From the NCBI RefSeq assembly GCF_000002875.2, contig NC_009412.2, positions 385,001-449,000 of the forward strand: a DNA stretch of 64,000 bases. Direction: 5' to 3'. Below, in pieces: positions 1 to 10,558 of the stretch. The notes under the pieces are model-generated. The model worked only from the letters and a program-made list of their open reading frames with translations, was not told the origin of the DNA and did no database searches. The translations under genes were made by a program, and so were the position numbers. This stretch comes from Leishmania infantum JPCM5 (taxonomy: Eukaryota; Euglenozoa; Kinetoplastea; Trypanosomatida; Trypanosomatidae). Numbering within the stretch: the stretch's first letter is position 1; every line of letters begins with the position of its first letter.

Positions 1-2277
1 ACGACGGCAATGGCCGGTTTGTGCCGTGGTGCGGAACCCCAACACTCTCTGCATTCTCTGCAACCGTCGCCTAGCACGGCCCTAGAGGTGTCGCTCGTGC
101 AAAATCTCAAGAAACAGATTGCATGTCTCGAGGCACAGCTGCACGTGATGAATCAGCAGCAGGACACTATGACCCGCACGCATCGTCACTCCAATGCAAG
201 TAACCATGGAGAATCAGCAAGGGCAGCTGCCACTGCGGCGGCGGCTCGCCTCATCAGCGTCGAGCTGACCCTGCCGCATGCAGAGCGTATTCGCCACAAG
301 GACGCTACGGCGTCCTCCGTGACCGCCACCGAGTCCGACGACGTAGCTGTAGCGCGCATGCGTGAAATTCCTGCGGCGTACCAGACGGAGCGCAGCGTCC
401 TCCTCCACAATCTCGAATCGCTCACAAAGGATGTGGAAGGATTGCAAAGTCTCGTCTTGCATCTCGGGCGGGAGCGGGACTTGATGGCGGCTGAGGTTGT
501 CGATTTCCGCGCTGCGCTGCGTGAGACGAAGGTCGAGAATGAAAGCATGGCCGCTGAGTGCGCCGCGACACACCGGCTGTTGGAGAAGGAGCAGGCTCTT
601 CGGCGCGCCGCTGAGGAGAGTGTGAGGCAGTGCACGACGGCAGCCTCGTCGCACAGAAGCAGCATGACCGTAGCGGACGCTTACAGCCAGCGTGACTACT
701 ACAAGCTGCAAGCAGAGCGGACGGCGGAGGCGCTGACGCTGGCAAAGGCGAGAACACATGCGCTGTCGGACGCACTTCAGCGAGAGCGCGACGCAGCGAA
801 GACACTGGAGACGCAGTTGTGCGGCGCGCTGGATCGCATTTCTCAGATGAAGCGCCGCGACGATGAGTTGGCTCGCTACTACCAACAGCTGAGCAGCCGA
901 TTCGTGACCATCTCCGCCACGCTGCGCCACGTGCTGGACGTCGTACCAAAGGCTATTTTGCAACAACAGCGTGTGCCGTCTCCTGAGCGTGCGCCTGCCG
1001 GGCAACCACAAGCGGTCGACATGACGATGGACGAACTGCGTGACACGCTTGACGCGTGGCACCGCGAGGCCGCAGTGGGGGTGGCCAAGGCACAGCAGAA
1101 AACCGAGGCAGTCATCGGCGACGCCCTGGCACTGCTTGAGACAGCCACGGAGACGATAACCACAGTGACTAGTGGCTTGGATAACGGGATGCCGGTAAAC
1201 AGCGACGAGGCTGCAGCGACGGCGCCGACTCGGTGCGCCGCGGCGAGAGCGATGGTGGGGTCGGAGGAGTCGGCGATAGACGAGGATGCGCTGCCCGTCG
1301 CCCAAACTTTCGAGGAGGTTCCGCGGTCTTCGTCGTGGGAAGCTGTGACGCCAGTGACACATCTGTTACCCGCAGTGCCGACGCCCACCGCAGGCGCTGG
1401 TAATGCCGCGCCGTCGACCTGCAGTGACGAGAAGGGCTTCAAGGGACTTGTGGTTGACGCGGCATTGCCAGTACAGCTGTATGAGGTTAGCGACGCAGCA
1501 GCCATGCCGCTGCCGCCGTCAGCGGCAGCACAGAAAACACTGGCGACTCTCGAGACACCGACGCTCAACCCCGCTGCCGTTGATCACGCTGTGGAGGTAC
1601 GCGAGGTAGCGCAGTCACCTGCGGACGAAAAGAGCGTCACAGAGCACGTTGCGGTTGATTCTGCTGCGCCACTCACAAGCGAGCGGACGGCAGAGATGAC
1701 GGCCGAGAAATCTGCGGCAGCGCGCACCGCGGTGGGCATTGTCGTTGGCATCGCCGTAGGCGCCCCCTCGTTTTCTGGCGACGCGCTCGCGGTACCACCT
1801 GCAGCGCACGTAGTCAGCGACCCTGACCCTGTTCCGGTGATCTCCTCCACGCCCCCTCCACAGGACAGCGAGGACACACGACCTTCTCATCCGCCTCCCC
1901 CTGTTACCTCCACGGCAACAGCAGCGCTAGCGGAGCCGCCGGCTCCGACGCCAGAGGGAGATGCTGGGAATGAGAAGGGTGTGCTGTCGCTGCCGCCGGT
2001 CTTTGCGGTTCCACATCCGCTCCCCCCAAGCCTCGTTCCTGTTCCGCTTCCATCCGCATCGCTTCCCCTACCGCCAGATGCCGTGCCGGTTAGTGTCCCG
2101 CCGGCCCCTCCGGTGCCACCGTCCTTGGAGCAGCAACTGCAGCTGCTAAATGCGCGCATCGACGCGCAAGAGGCGGCGCTGACGGAGATGGTGCAGTCGT
2201 GTGGGGGGCTTGTGAGGTCTACAGATACTCAACCAAGCAATGGCGGTGCGTGGTGCGGGGAGGATGGGAAATGCTGA
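1..2277 (+). CDS. Coiled-coil, proline-rich hypothetical protein, 5'-truncated
   Basis: The reading frame is open to the left edge; the first ATG is at 10, but the three codons before it are not stops, so the gene probably begins outside the window. About 755 residues are visible. Residues 25-60 and roughly 120-290 are rich in heptad-like Leu/Ala/Glu/Arg with many Gln and predict coiled coil. Residues about 300-590 are Ala/Thr/Val-rich and low in complexity. Residues about 600-715 are strongly proline-rich with runs such as PPPP and alternating P and L. A last short coiled coil (LEQQLQLLNARIDAQEAAL) lies near residue 720. There is no transmembrane segment or catalytic motif. The layout suggests a cytoskeletal or scaffold protein, which is inference only. 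GC-rich third positions match neighbouring genes, and the minus-strand frames over it are shadows. Confidence 0.8.
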   Translation, partial: TTAMAGLCRGAEPQHSLHSLQPSPSTALEVSLVQNLKKQIACLEAQLHVMNQQQDTMTRTHRHSNASNHGESARAAATAAAARLISVELTLPHAERIRHKDATASSVTATESDDVAVARMREIPAAYQTERSVLLHNLESLTKDVEGLQSLVLHLGRERDLMAAEVVDFRAALRETKVENESMAAECAATHRLLEKEQALRRAAEESVRQCTTAASSHRSSMTVADAYSQRDYYKLQAERTAEALTLAKARTHALSDALQRERDAAKTLETQLCGALDRISQMKRRDDELARYYQQLSSRFVTISATLRHVLDVVPKAILQQQRVPSPERAPAGQPQAVDMTMDELRDTLDAWHREAAVGVAKAQQKTEAVIGDALALLETATETITTVTSGLDNGMPVNSDEAAATAPTRCAAARAMVGSEESAIDEDALPVAQTFEEVPRSSSWEAVTPVTHLLPAVPTPTAGAGNAAPSTCSDEKGFKGLVVDAALPVQLYEVSDAAAMPLPPSAAAQKTLATLETPTLNPAAVDHAVEVREVAQSPADEKSVTEHVAVDSAAPLTSERTAEMTAEKSAAARTAVGIVVGIAVGAPSFSGDALAVPPAAHVVSDPDPVPVISSTPPPQDSEDTRPSHPPPPVTSTATAALAEPPAPTPEGDAGNEKGVLSLPPVFAVPHPLPPSLVPVPLPSASLPLPPDAVPVSVPPAPPVPPSLEQQLQLLNARIDAQEAALTEMVQSCGGLVRSTDTQPSNGGAWCGEDGKC

Positions 2278-3303
2278 GCGGAGCGCCTGCTGCGCGGGCA
2301 GCGTGTGCACACGAAAGGTTGCCCCTCGCACAAGATCGACGCCTGCCTGCCCGGCTGCTGCCTTTTGTGTGCGCCTGGCGCTGAAACGAAGTAGAAGAAG
2401 AGCTTTTTTTTTTCGTGCTTCACGCGAGGCTCTATCCTTTCTCTGCCTTTCTCTCTCGATACGGCATGCTGTTTGCTGCGTCGTGTGTTGCGCCACGGCA
2501 CGTCTGCGTGGGTGAGTGATGGGAGCCGCTGTCGCTGCCCTCCCCCCTTTGTTTGTTCGTCTCGCATTGAGGCTCCTTTGTTTTGTTTTTCGTTGTGATC
2601 TCGCGCGCTGGCATGCGCTCGCCTCTCCCCCGAAGGCAGCCGGGCGCGATTTACCGAGAAGCAGCGCTGCAAGTGAGCAGTGACAGTGAAGCGTGGAGGG
2701 CGACGCCGGGGAAAGGGAAAAAAGCGTACAAGGAGAGTGCCGAGAAGAGGCAATCGGGGTGGCTCTGGTCGCTCATCCCCGCTCCGTCTCACCGCACCCC
2801 CACGTCTTCCACCACCACCACCGGTATCCCTGTGCTATCTGCATTGTCGCCTTCGTCTTGTGTTATCGTGTGTGGTTCGTCACCTTCTCGCCTCTCGTTG
2901 CACTGCCTCCTCCTACCTCGCTTGCTCTCTTTCACCCGCGCGCACATGCACACACACACACACACACACTCACTGACATAACGCTCCAACTTCAGCAGAG
3001 CTGCTGCCTCATGGAGGTGAATTTCCCACGACCTTCTCTTGGGCACCACAAACACAACAACGCGGACGCCGACGTCCACTTCAGCAGAGCAACTACGTCC
3101 ATGGTTAGCGTCCTGCGCATCGCACACGAACACAAGCTCAGAGAGAGCGCGCGCTTTCTCTTTTTTTTTTAATCTCCGCTCTCCTTGCTCTTGAGGTGAG
3201 CCACTCATCAACCCTCTGCCTGACCCCCATCTCCGAACGCAGAAGTGGTGTTCCCTTGGCACGGTCACTGGCACCGCTACCGCAGCCCCCTACTTCCATC
3301 TAG
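2278..3303 (+). other. Intergenic region between the coiled-coil and LRR-like genes
   Basis: No gene is supported here. It holds the 3' UTR of the upstream gene, a (CA)n microsatellite at about 2948-2969 and pyrimidine-rich stretches. The open frames are short, shift often and have low-complexity translations. Confidence 0.6.
3154..3195 (+). promoter_or_regulatory. Probable trans-splice acceptor for the LRR-like gene
   Basis: A polypyrimidine tract with a run of ten T is followed by the first AG at 3194-3195, about 110 bases before the ATG at 3304. This is the usual arrangement for spliced-leader addition in trypanosomatids. Confidence 0.5.
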
Positions 3304-5313
3304 ATGGGTGAGGCTGACTGCCGCCCGCTGCTTTCGAGCAGCCGCGAGAACCCGCCACCATCGCTGCTGCAGTCGTTGTCCTCATCTCCGCAGCAGCCGT
3401 CGAGTAGGGTCGACACGACTTGGGTAATTGCCCGGGACGCCGACAACGGCACGCCCGCAACGACGGTGGTAGACGGTACGGGCAGTGAACCTCGGTGCTC
3501 CTTCTTCAGCAGTCTCTCCTTCTCCGCGTGGGGCGGCGCTGCGGTGTCGCGCAGCAATGCGAATCGATCGCCAATGACGGCGGCGTTGCTCCGCCCCTTC
3601 CAGAATCTGCGGATGTGGTGCCGCAACAGATGCCGAATTTGCTGCGGATGCCTTGGTATCCGCGGTTCTTGGCTCAGCGGCTTCGGGCTCAGTGCGGACG
3701 ACCTCGATGACGGTGTCTCCATCGCGAACGTTCCCGGCGACGTGCTCGGCGACTCGGGTGTCTCGCGCGGGTCTGGATACCAGAAAGATGTACGGAATGC
3801 AACCCCAACCACAACTTTGAACGCCCGCATTGGCCAAGGCCATCTGCATCGGCACTACGCACCGCCGCGTTCTCGGTCTAGCGAGGCGGGTTGGGGCGGC
3901 GGTGCGTCTGCCGCATCCACCTCGCCGAGGGAGCACCCGGATGTGGTAAGGGAGGGCTGCAACGTGCCACGCTCAGACTCTCTCGATGAGAGCTCTGTGG
4001 CTGGCTCGAGCACGCCCCCGTCTTCCCTGTCCTTCAGTCGGCAGCCACGCCGCCGGGGTGAGTGTGAGGGAGGACACCTCGTCATGCAGCGAGGTGTCCT
4101 GATGCGCATGGCAGCCGACGGCACGTGCACTCGCGTGTCAGAGACGCCGGCCTACGCATCGGGATGTCATAGCCCTCCTCCAAGTACGCACCTGCCAGGT
4201 CGAACTAATGACGGCTGTGTCTTGCAGTTAGGCCAACCGGAACCGTTCACAGACGCGTACATCCATGCCGGCTCCAGCCCGGCCGCAAGGGAGATCGAGG
4301 ACACGAGCAGCTCGCTCGCGGTGGCGATGGCGCTGGCCGCGCTGGAGGCGAGTCGAAAGCCCCTCCAAACTCTCGAGCAGATTTCCGCGGCCCTCACCAT
4401 GTGCGCACCATACCTCCCTCTCCGTGTGGAGGTGGAGGCGGATCTGAACAGCTCGACGCCCATCCCTGCTGTCGGCACGGCGGCAATGCCTGCCGAAACA
4501 GACTCGGCGTCTACAACGTCAACAGCCATCCCTGCCGTGACTGCGGTCCCGCTCTACCTCCATGTGCTGGGCCCTTTGCTACCGTGCCCGAACGCACAGG
4601 CATTGCGGACATTGGAGGATATCCTTTTGGAGGACTGCGATGGCAGTCGGCTGCCTTTGTGTGCGCTGCACTGCGCGGACTTGGATCTGCGGCGATTGAG
4701 GATGGGCGAAGACAGTGATGACGCTCGCCCCGCCATTGCGGCGGCCGCGCAGAGAGCGCAGAGCGACGCATTTCTTGACCTGCTCCTGTCTCCCACGTCG
4801 GATGCGCACTCGAGCTGCATTGTGACCGCGTCACAGCTGCTAACTTTCCTGAGGCGCATCGTTTCCACACGCGGTGCGCAGCTCACCACACTGCACTTCA
4901 CTCGGTGCTACGTCGCGCCGCACGACGTGGGTCAGTCCATCCCGCTGCCGCTAGCCACGTTGCAAAGGCTGCGGTTCGAGCACTGCTCGCTCACCCCAGC
5001 CCACATTGCCGCGCTCGTGGCGCTCGCGCGGCAGCAGGATGCGCTGGCGTCGGCGAAGCTTGCGGAGGCACGTGGCGTAGGCGGCTTGTCGTCTTCCCGC
5101 CACCGCTCATTCGGCATCCTGGAGGAACTGCAGCTCAGTGGGTCTCTTACGCCTGAGTGCATCTCCGAGCTGCTGGACTACGTGGAGGAACAGCAGCAGT
5201 GCAGCGAGGGCTGCGGCCGGGAGGTCGCCTTGCGGCTTCTGTGCGTGCCGTTGTTGGTGGTGCGCNNCNNNANNGCGCACCCCGGTTGGGCCAGCCAACG
5301 GCAGTCGAATTAG
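3304..5313 (+). CDS. Leucine-rich-repeat-like hypothetical protein, broken by ambiguous bases
   Basis: The 669-codon frame has an N-terminal half of low complexity (Ser, Pro and Gly-rich, residues 1-330). The C-terminal half, from about residue 420, has leucine-rich-repeat character: repeated units such as LRTLEDILLEDC, LTTLHFTRCYV, LQRLRFEHCSL and LEELQLSGSLT, spaced like RNase-inhibitor-type LRRs. A cluster of ambiguous bases at 5266-5274 falls in codons 655-657, in the middle of the next repeat (LRLLCVPLLVV). Only 12 codons follow before a stop. The frame is kept through the ambiguity, but an LRR array ending inside a repeat suggests that the real C-terminus is missing or misassembled. The role is unknown; LRR proteins usually mediate protein binding. 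The ATG at 3304 is the first after a good splice acceptor. Confidence 0.75.
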   Translation: MGEADCRPLLSSSRENPPPSLLQSLSSSPQQPSSRVDTTWVIARDADNGTPATTVVDGTGSEPRCSFFSSLSFSAWGGAAVSRSNANRSPMTAALLRPFQNLRMWCRNRCRICCGCLGIRGSWLSGFGLSADDLDDGVSIANVPGDVLGDSGVSRGSGYQKDVRNATPTTTLNARIGQGHLHRHYAPPRSRSSEAGWGGGASAASTSPREHPDVVREGCNVPRSDSLDESSVAGSSTPPSSLSFSRQPRRRGECEGGHLVMQRGVLMRMAADGTCTRVSETPAYASGCHSPPPSTHLPGRTNDGCVLQLGQPEPFTDAYIHAGSSPAAREIEDTSSSLAVAMALAALEASRKPLQTLEQISAALTMCAPYLPLRVEVEADLNSSTPIPAVGTAAMPAETDSASTTSTAIPAVTAVPLYLHVLGPLLPCPNAQALRTLEDILLEDCDGSRLPLCALHCADLDLRRLRMGEDSDDARPAIAAAAQRAQSDAFLDLLLSPTSDAHSSCIVTASQLLTFLRRIVSTRGAQLTTLHFTRCYVAPHDVGQSIPLPLATLQRLRFEHCSLTPAHIAALVALARQQDALASAKLAEARGVGGLSSSRHRSFGILEELQLSGSLTPECISELLDYVEEQQQCSEGCGREVALRLLCVPLLVVRXXXAHPGWASQRQSN

Positions 5314-6300
5314 CGTGGTGAGTGCGCAAGTGTAGCTGAAAGGGGGGGCAGCTCGATAAGGTGTCTTCCGCTGGTCGACGAGCGTACCGCGCAGAGCTGC
5401 AAGAGCACAGAGACGGCACGAAACACTTGAGTGTGTGCGTCGGTGCTCCCAGCAGCTCTTGGCCTGTGCCAGAGCTGCTGCCCTTTTTCGGGAGTTTATC
5501 ACCTCCCGGCATCCAGTCTTCAGCGCCACTGCACCACGCCGATGCCTCTAGTCTGTCTTCAGCCGATTATCTGCCCATCGCTTACACCCACACGCTTTTC
5601 TCCTTTATATATATTATTATTTTTTTTTAGAATGTGGCGTGTACTCTCCCCTTCCCACCGGCACCCCGGCACTTTGGTTCGGAGGCTCTTCTTGTCTGGC
5701 GGCCAAGGTCTTGAGGGGGTGGTGACTGCCGTCGTCAGCATCTTGACAGGGAGAACTGAACTCGACGCTGTAAAGTGCCGCCCCTCTGAGCGGCATACTG
5801 CTCCGTAAAGGTTCATCACCTGCCGATGACTGACATCCACCCACGCCCTCATTCATGCCTGTGCTTTTTCACGTCTTTTTTTTTCGTTTTTTTTTGTTCG
5901 TTGCTTCGTTCTGCTGCCTCCCTCTCAGCTTCCTCTGTGCCTCCTGCTGCTCGGCGCTGGTGCGCTGTTGGCTGGGGTTTCTTTCCGGGCGTTGTTTTGG
6001 GGCATCTCGCCTCTCCCTCCCTCCCTTCCTTCTGCCCTCGCTGGCGCTGGGGCGCACGCTTTTTTGCAAGCTGTGGCGCTTGACTCTGCCTGTATCCGTG
6101 TGTGTATGTGTGTGCCACTTCACTGAGCGAGGCGTCGCCACGCCGAGAGTGTCGTACGGACTAAGACGACGGGGAGAACGCCGCGCTGCTTTGCTTGTGT
6201 TTTCTTTTCGTTTTTTTTTTCGCAGTGGCTTTGACGCCGCGACGCGCGTGCGTGGTAGCGGCGTTCTCCTTCCCTTCAAACCTGCCCTAGGCCGACTCAT
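5314..6300 (+). other. Intergenic, T-rich
   Basis: This stretch has poly-T runs (for example around 5620-5628 and 5877-5896) and pyrimidine-rich sequence typical of UTR/intergenic DNA. No supported gene. Because it follows an ambiguous run, its continuity with the upstream gene is uncertain. Confidence 0.5.
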
Positions 6301-8003
6301 GTGATGCTACCTGAGAAGGTCATCAAGAGGAGACACAGCTTCGCATGTGAAAAGAGCGCACACTTTCATGCGCTGATTGCGGCGGATGATCAAGGCTGCC
6401 CTCTTCATCGCGAGACAAGGCGTTTGAGGGGAGTCTCTGATGTCGCGTCGAGCGTCTTTTCCGCAGGTGCCCCAGTGTCGGCACGCTTCAAGGAAGTCTG
6501 CGATCTGCCGCGTACATCGCTGCGGCAGGAGAACGCGACGGCGGCACTGTTGTGGGCTCGGAAGGGTTGACCTGCGGTGTAGGGCGGCCCTTGGCGTCCC
6601 GGAACAGGAACTCGTGACTCTCCCGAGACACAAGCAAGTCGCACTGGTCAGTGCCAGCACCCCCCTTGCGCCGAGGCGAATTCGGCGTGAAGGCCTCGTC
6701 GGTGAAGGACCTCGGCGTGGAGCCGGCTGAGGTGCTGTGCGAGAACCAGCGCCTGCAGGGCTCACGCGATGTGCCGGCTCTGCCCCCGCTTTCCGAACGG
6801 CTCCCTTGACCTCTAGAGCACTGCCTCACTGGATGGCGATGCTGTGGAGGTGATGCGAGCGAGTCCGCCCGAGGCGCGGGACTTCCTGCATCGGGCGCAG
6901 AGGCACTTTGACCGTCTCCGGGCGTCGAGGATAGGGAAAAAGCGCCGCCTGCCGGTGGCCGACGCCGCGCCGGCGTTCGCAGTCGAGAAGGGTCGGGCCG
7001 CGCCTCCCTAATACTGACGACATGATGGAGAAGGGCTCTCCCGGGTGGAGAGGGTGCGCAGCGTAAAGTTTTTTTTTGGTCGCTCGAGAGATGAAAGGAC
7101 GCCGCTGCCCGACCACGGATCCACACCTTAATGCGTTCTGGCAAAGAGCAAGAGATACCGTGGGTGGCATGTCCGTCTTGCTTGGCGCGGCGGCAAGAGC
7201 CACGCAACAGGAAGTGGGCGCTTCGGGCCGATTTTGGAGGCTTCTCACGCTGCAATCCCGATTTCGGGTACGGCTCGCAGCAAGCTCGTGCTCATGTCCA
7301 CAAGCGGCGAATGCTTCAGGTGGCGCACCCCACCGGCCGGTGCGTTCTGGTGCGCTACCGTAGGCCAGTGTCTGACCTGGTCAATTGTGGGCAGCGCCAC
7401 TCTCTTCGACGGTGACGCCCATGAGTGCCAATGTATTGTTCTGCGCAGAAGAGGTTCAGGAGGGTGGGCTTGTGTCAGCGGTGCGTCGCATCGTTGATCG
7501 GATGCGCGCGGCGAACCCCCTCTCACGTCCCCAGGGCGCGAGCTGATCGCGCACATGGAGGACGAGTCGTCGTTGGCTTTGGCTGCCGTGCCGCATACAT
7601 TTTTTCGGCAGTGCAGTGCATCTTGAAGGGAAGGGATAGATCGGTGCACAGGCCACGGCCAAGAATGTTGCAAATACTGCACCGTGGTCCAGCGAAAGCC
7701 AAGAGCACGCCATCGGCTTGTTCGCGTCGATCCTGTCTCCCTTTACGCTCTTCATGCTGCACACCACCCTCCTCAATTCTGCGCGGGCACGCAGAGGGGC
7801 TTACCCTGACTCGTCCACCGTGGACTTGGATGGGATCGCCCTTCTCGGTACCTTGGTGCCTAGGTGCGCCGCGAGCTGCGCACGCTGGGGCGCGCAACTC
7901 CTGCTTCATACCGCGGGCTCGCATTTTGGACTTTGACACCGCCTTCTGCGATCGCGGCAACTGCGACATGATGTGCTCCACAGACGCGTCTCTCAGGGGA
8001 TGA
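6301..8003 (+). pseudogene. Degenerate coding-like stretch, possible pseudogene
   Basis: No single frame is intact, yet the texture is that of a decayed + strand gene. Protein-like segments appear in alternating frames separated by stops and apparent frameshifts: around 6470-6568 (…LRQENATAALLWARKG), 6660-6808 (…VEPAEVLCENQRLQGSR…), 6829-7010 (…PPEARDFLHRAQRHFDRLR…), 7090-7250 (…DPHLNAFWQRARDTVGGMS…) and 7440-7620 (…EEVQEGGLVSAVRRIVDRM…). Base composition resembles the coding regions nearby and not the T-rich spacers. I do not recognise the family. A decayed retroelement (DIRE-type) is the main alternative, but I saw no clear reverse transcriptase or RNase H motif. Boundaries are approximate. 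Confidence 0.35.
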
Positions 8004-8468
8004 GGTGCAGACGCGCGCGCCACCGCGCTTGTTGGGAGCATCGAGGCGCCAGCGTCGCATCCCCTTCCACCACTTGTCAAGCACCCGCAGGTTTATAAAA
8101 CAAGTGGCGCTTCCATAGCAACACAGGGCCTCCGCTCTCCCCCGGTACGCGCACGCTGAAGGGAAGTGTAAGAACGATCGTAGGAGGAGCGACGCTAGCT
8201 TAGAGGGCTCATGCGCGCCTCTCTCTGTCGGGGCGTGGCGAGGGCGCCGTGTCGGCGGTGAACCAGTGAGGGCCCTGCAACGAAATAGGAATGCGACATC
8301 GTGGTCCACCGAAGAAGCGTGCGCTAGCACCGCGAGTGATGCTCCCGGCGTGAAACTGCCCCCCCCTCCCTCCCCCAACAGGCACCCCTTCCTCTGCCTG
8401 CTCACTCCATCTTTCGGAGCCCATAAAGCGCGTAAACGTGTGCTGTTTGGTTTCGCGGGACCGGTGCC

Positions 8469-9122
8469 GTGAGCGCCACCAGCGCTTTCTCAGGGGCCCT
8501 CTCCTTTCCTTCACTGGCCGTGGGGAAACGAAGCTATGCTGCGGATATCCGAGCTATCAAGACCGGGAGAGCGTCAGGCTGTTATGCTGATCATTGGAAA
8601 AAGAAGAGCACGGCCAGAAGTGGCTTGCGGCGCTTCCCGTTGGCTCTCCCTAGGTGGCGTCCGCGAGGCAGATCACGTCTTTGTCACCATTGCCGCAAGG
8701 CGGCGTACGGACCTTCGTACTTCTACCGCGGCAGCTGGACGCGAGTTTCGCATCCACATCGTGCAGCGCATGAAAAATCTTGTGGGCCGAGACACGGGAA
8801 GGGGCGATCGCCAAAACTGGCCGCGGCTGAGCAAGGGAGAGAGAGGTACGGCGGTGCCCTCCTGCCGGGTAGGGACGGCTTCGCCGAGGTGAGAGGTGCC
8901 GTGCTCCGCAAATGCAGCGCGAAAGGGACACGAACGGGAAAGGCACGCTGGCGCGGTGCCATCATCGGCTTCGGAGCGCCGAGCAACGTCATTGCAGCGC
9001 TGTCCTTTTCGCTTGGTCGACAGAAAAGGCCTCACCAAGGGAATATTGGTGTGGCTCCAAACCTAGTGGCAGCAAGAAACGCAAAAAGTGAAACGAAAGA
9101 AATCTCTCATCCGCGTACGTGA
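8469..9122 (+). pseudogene. Second degenerate coding-like stretch
   Basis: This GC-rich stretch has protein-like segments in two overlapping frames (…SELSRPGERQAVMLIIGKRR… near 8545 and …HIVQRMKNLVGRDTGRG… near 8760) and further broken pieces to about 9150. Each frame opens and closes without conserved motifs. It is probably the continuation of the decayed region upstream, or a remnant of a repeat. The frame from 8469 to 9122 is formally open for 217 codons, but its composition is Arg/Lys/Ser-rich and unconvincing as a real protein. Confidence 0.25.
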
Positions 9123-10558
9123 CTCGTGCTTCGCGGAGGCGTGAGAAGGTTGGCGGAAAGACTTGCTTGCGAGCCCGCATACATAGCACTCTTCTTTGGC
9201 TACACGCCTCCCTGTTCATGCCTCCTGCCGTTTTCTCCGCTCGAGGCTCTTGCTCTCCGTCTCGTGCGCGACGGCGTGCGCGACCCTTCGTGCGTGACGG
9301 TTTGCCTTGCGTGTGTCGTATGCATGAGCTACCTCACTCGGGCCTCCCTGTCTCCTTTTTTCTCGGAACGCACGCACACACGCTCGAAAGAGGAACGAAG
9401 CAACGCTGCAAGGGACAGATTCCGCGGTGTGGTCACATGTTGCTCTACGAGCACGGCCCCAGCACACGCTGACGCAGCAGTGCCTTACTTCGCTGCCGTC
9501 CCTGCCCGACTCGCTTGCCCGTTTTCCAGTGCGGCGTGCCAAGGTCTTCCTTGGCGTAGCCGGCTAACCTCCGAAGAGGGCCTCTCCGCACACCCACCGG
9601 GTTGCACGTGCCTGCTTTGTTTGTTTCCTGGCATGTCGTGCACTTGCCGTCTGCTCGTTTGCACCACTCTCTCTGAAGACCAGCTTGCTGTGTTGCTGTT
9701 GAGGGCGGGTCACGGAGCAGGGAAAATTAGGTATTACAAGGGATGCGTACATGACGCTCAAGTCGCATCGTCAGGCAGGATTGGGGGAGAGGTTTGGCGT
9801 AGGAATGCACATACATATATGCTTTCATGTGCCGTATTCCGCGCTTGATGGGTGGTTGAGGTCATTTTTTTCCCTCATTCCGAGTACCTCTCCCTGCCGA
9901 AGAAACGAAGTCGTGTGTTATTGAACACGCCGCTTTTCTTTCCTTGAGCGTGTCTGCTGTGTTGTTGCTCATGAGTCCCTTTCCTCGTCGCTCGTTACGG
10001 CACTACTGTGCTCTCCGCTCCAGCACGCGTGCGTGCATGCGTCTGCTTCACTATGAGGAGAAGCGAGAAGCGTTGTGGACAAGTGTACTGGGCCGGAAAA
10101 AAAAAAACAAAGGTCTCCTTGAGGAGGAAAGGGGAAGAGGTCAGCGTGTATTTTTCGCGCAAAACGACGAGGGACTACCTTGCTGTTTTAGCCATACCGT
10201 GGCCCAAGCCACTCCGGTGGTAGCGAACCCGTGTGCGAGTCGCGGTGGGCACACTTGCGGTGATGTGTCGCTGTGCCCATGCTGACGGTGCGGCCTTTTC
10301 GAGTGTCACGCGTCGCTCACGCATGCAGTCGTCTCCACCTCCCGCCTCTGCTGTCTCTGCTCTCCCGTCCTTTCGTCTCCCGGTTCCCGACTTGCGTCCG
10401 TCTTGCATCCCATCCCACCCTCTCTCAATGTCTCACTGCGCTGGCTGGGCGAAGTTTGATCTGATACTGCTTCTCCACATACGGGCATAAATACACACAC
10501 ACACACACAGAGCCGCACCGACTTCCTCTTTCACCTTTTTCTTTGTGAAGTCTCAACA
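9123..10558 (+). other. Intergenic region upstream of the 405-residue gene
   Basis: No gene is supported. It holds mixed-sequence DNA, pyrimidine-rich patches, and a (CA)n run at about 10492-10509. A pyrimidine tract with AG at 10549-10550 lies only 8 bases before the next ATG. Confidence 0.5.

Noticed and set aside
214..1362. Long minus-strand frame (382 codons) across the first gene
   Set aside because: It overlaps a better + strand coding region and reflects GC-rich codons on the opposite strand. Its translation is Arg/Leu/His-rich with no domain.
6488..7255. 255-codon minus-strand frame
   Set aside because: It opposes the transcription direction, and the + strand pieces in the same region look more protein-like. 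It has no recognisable domain.
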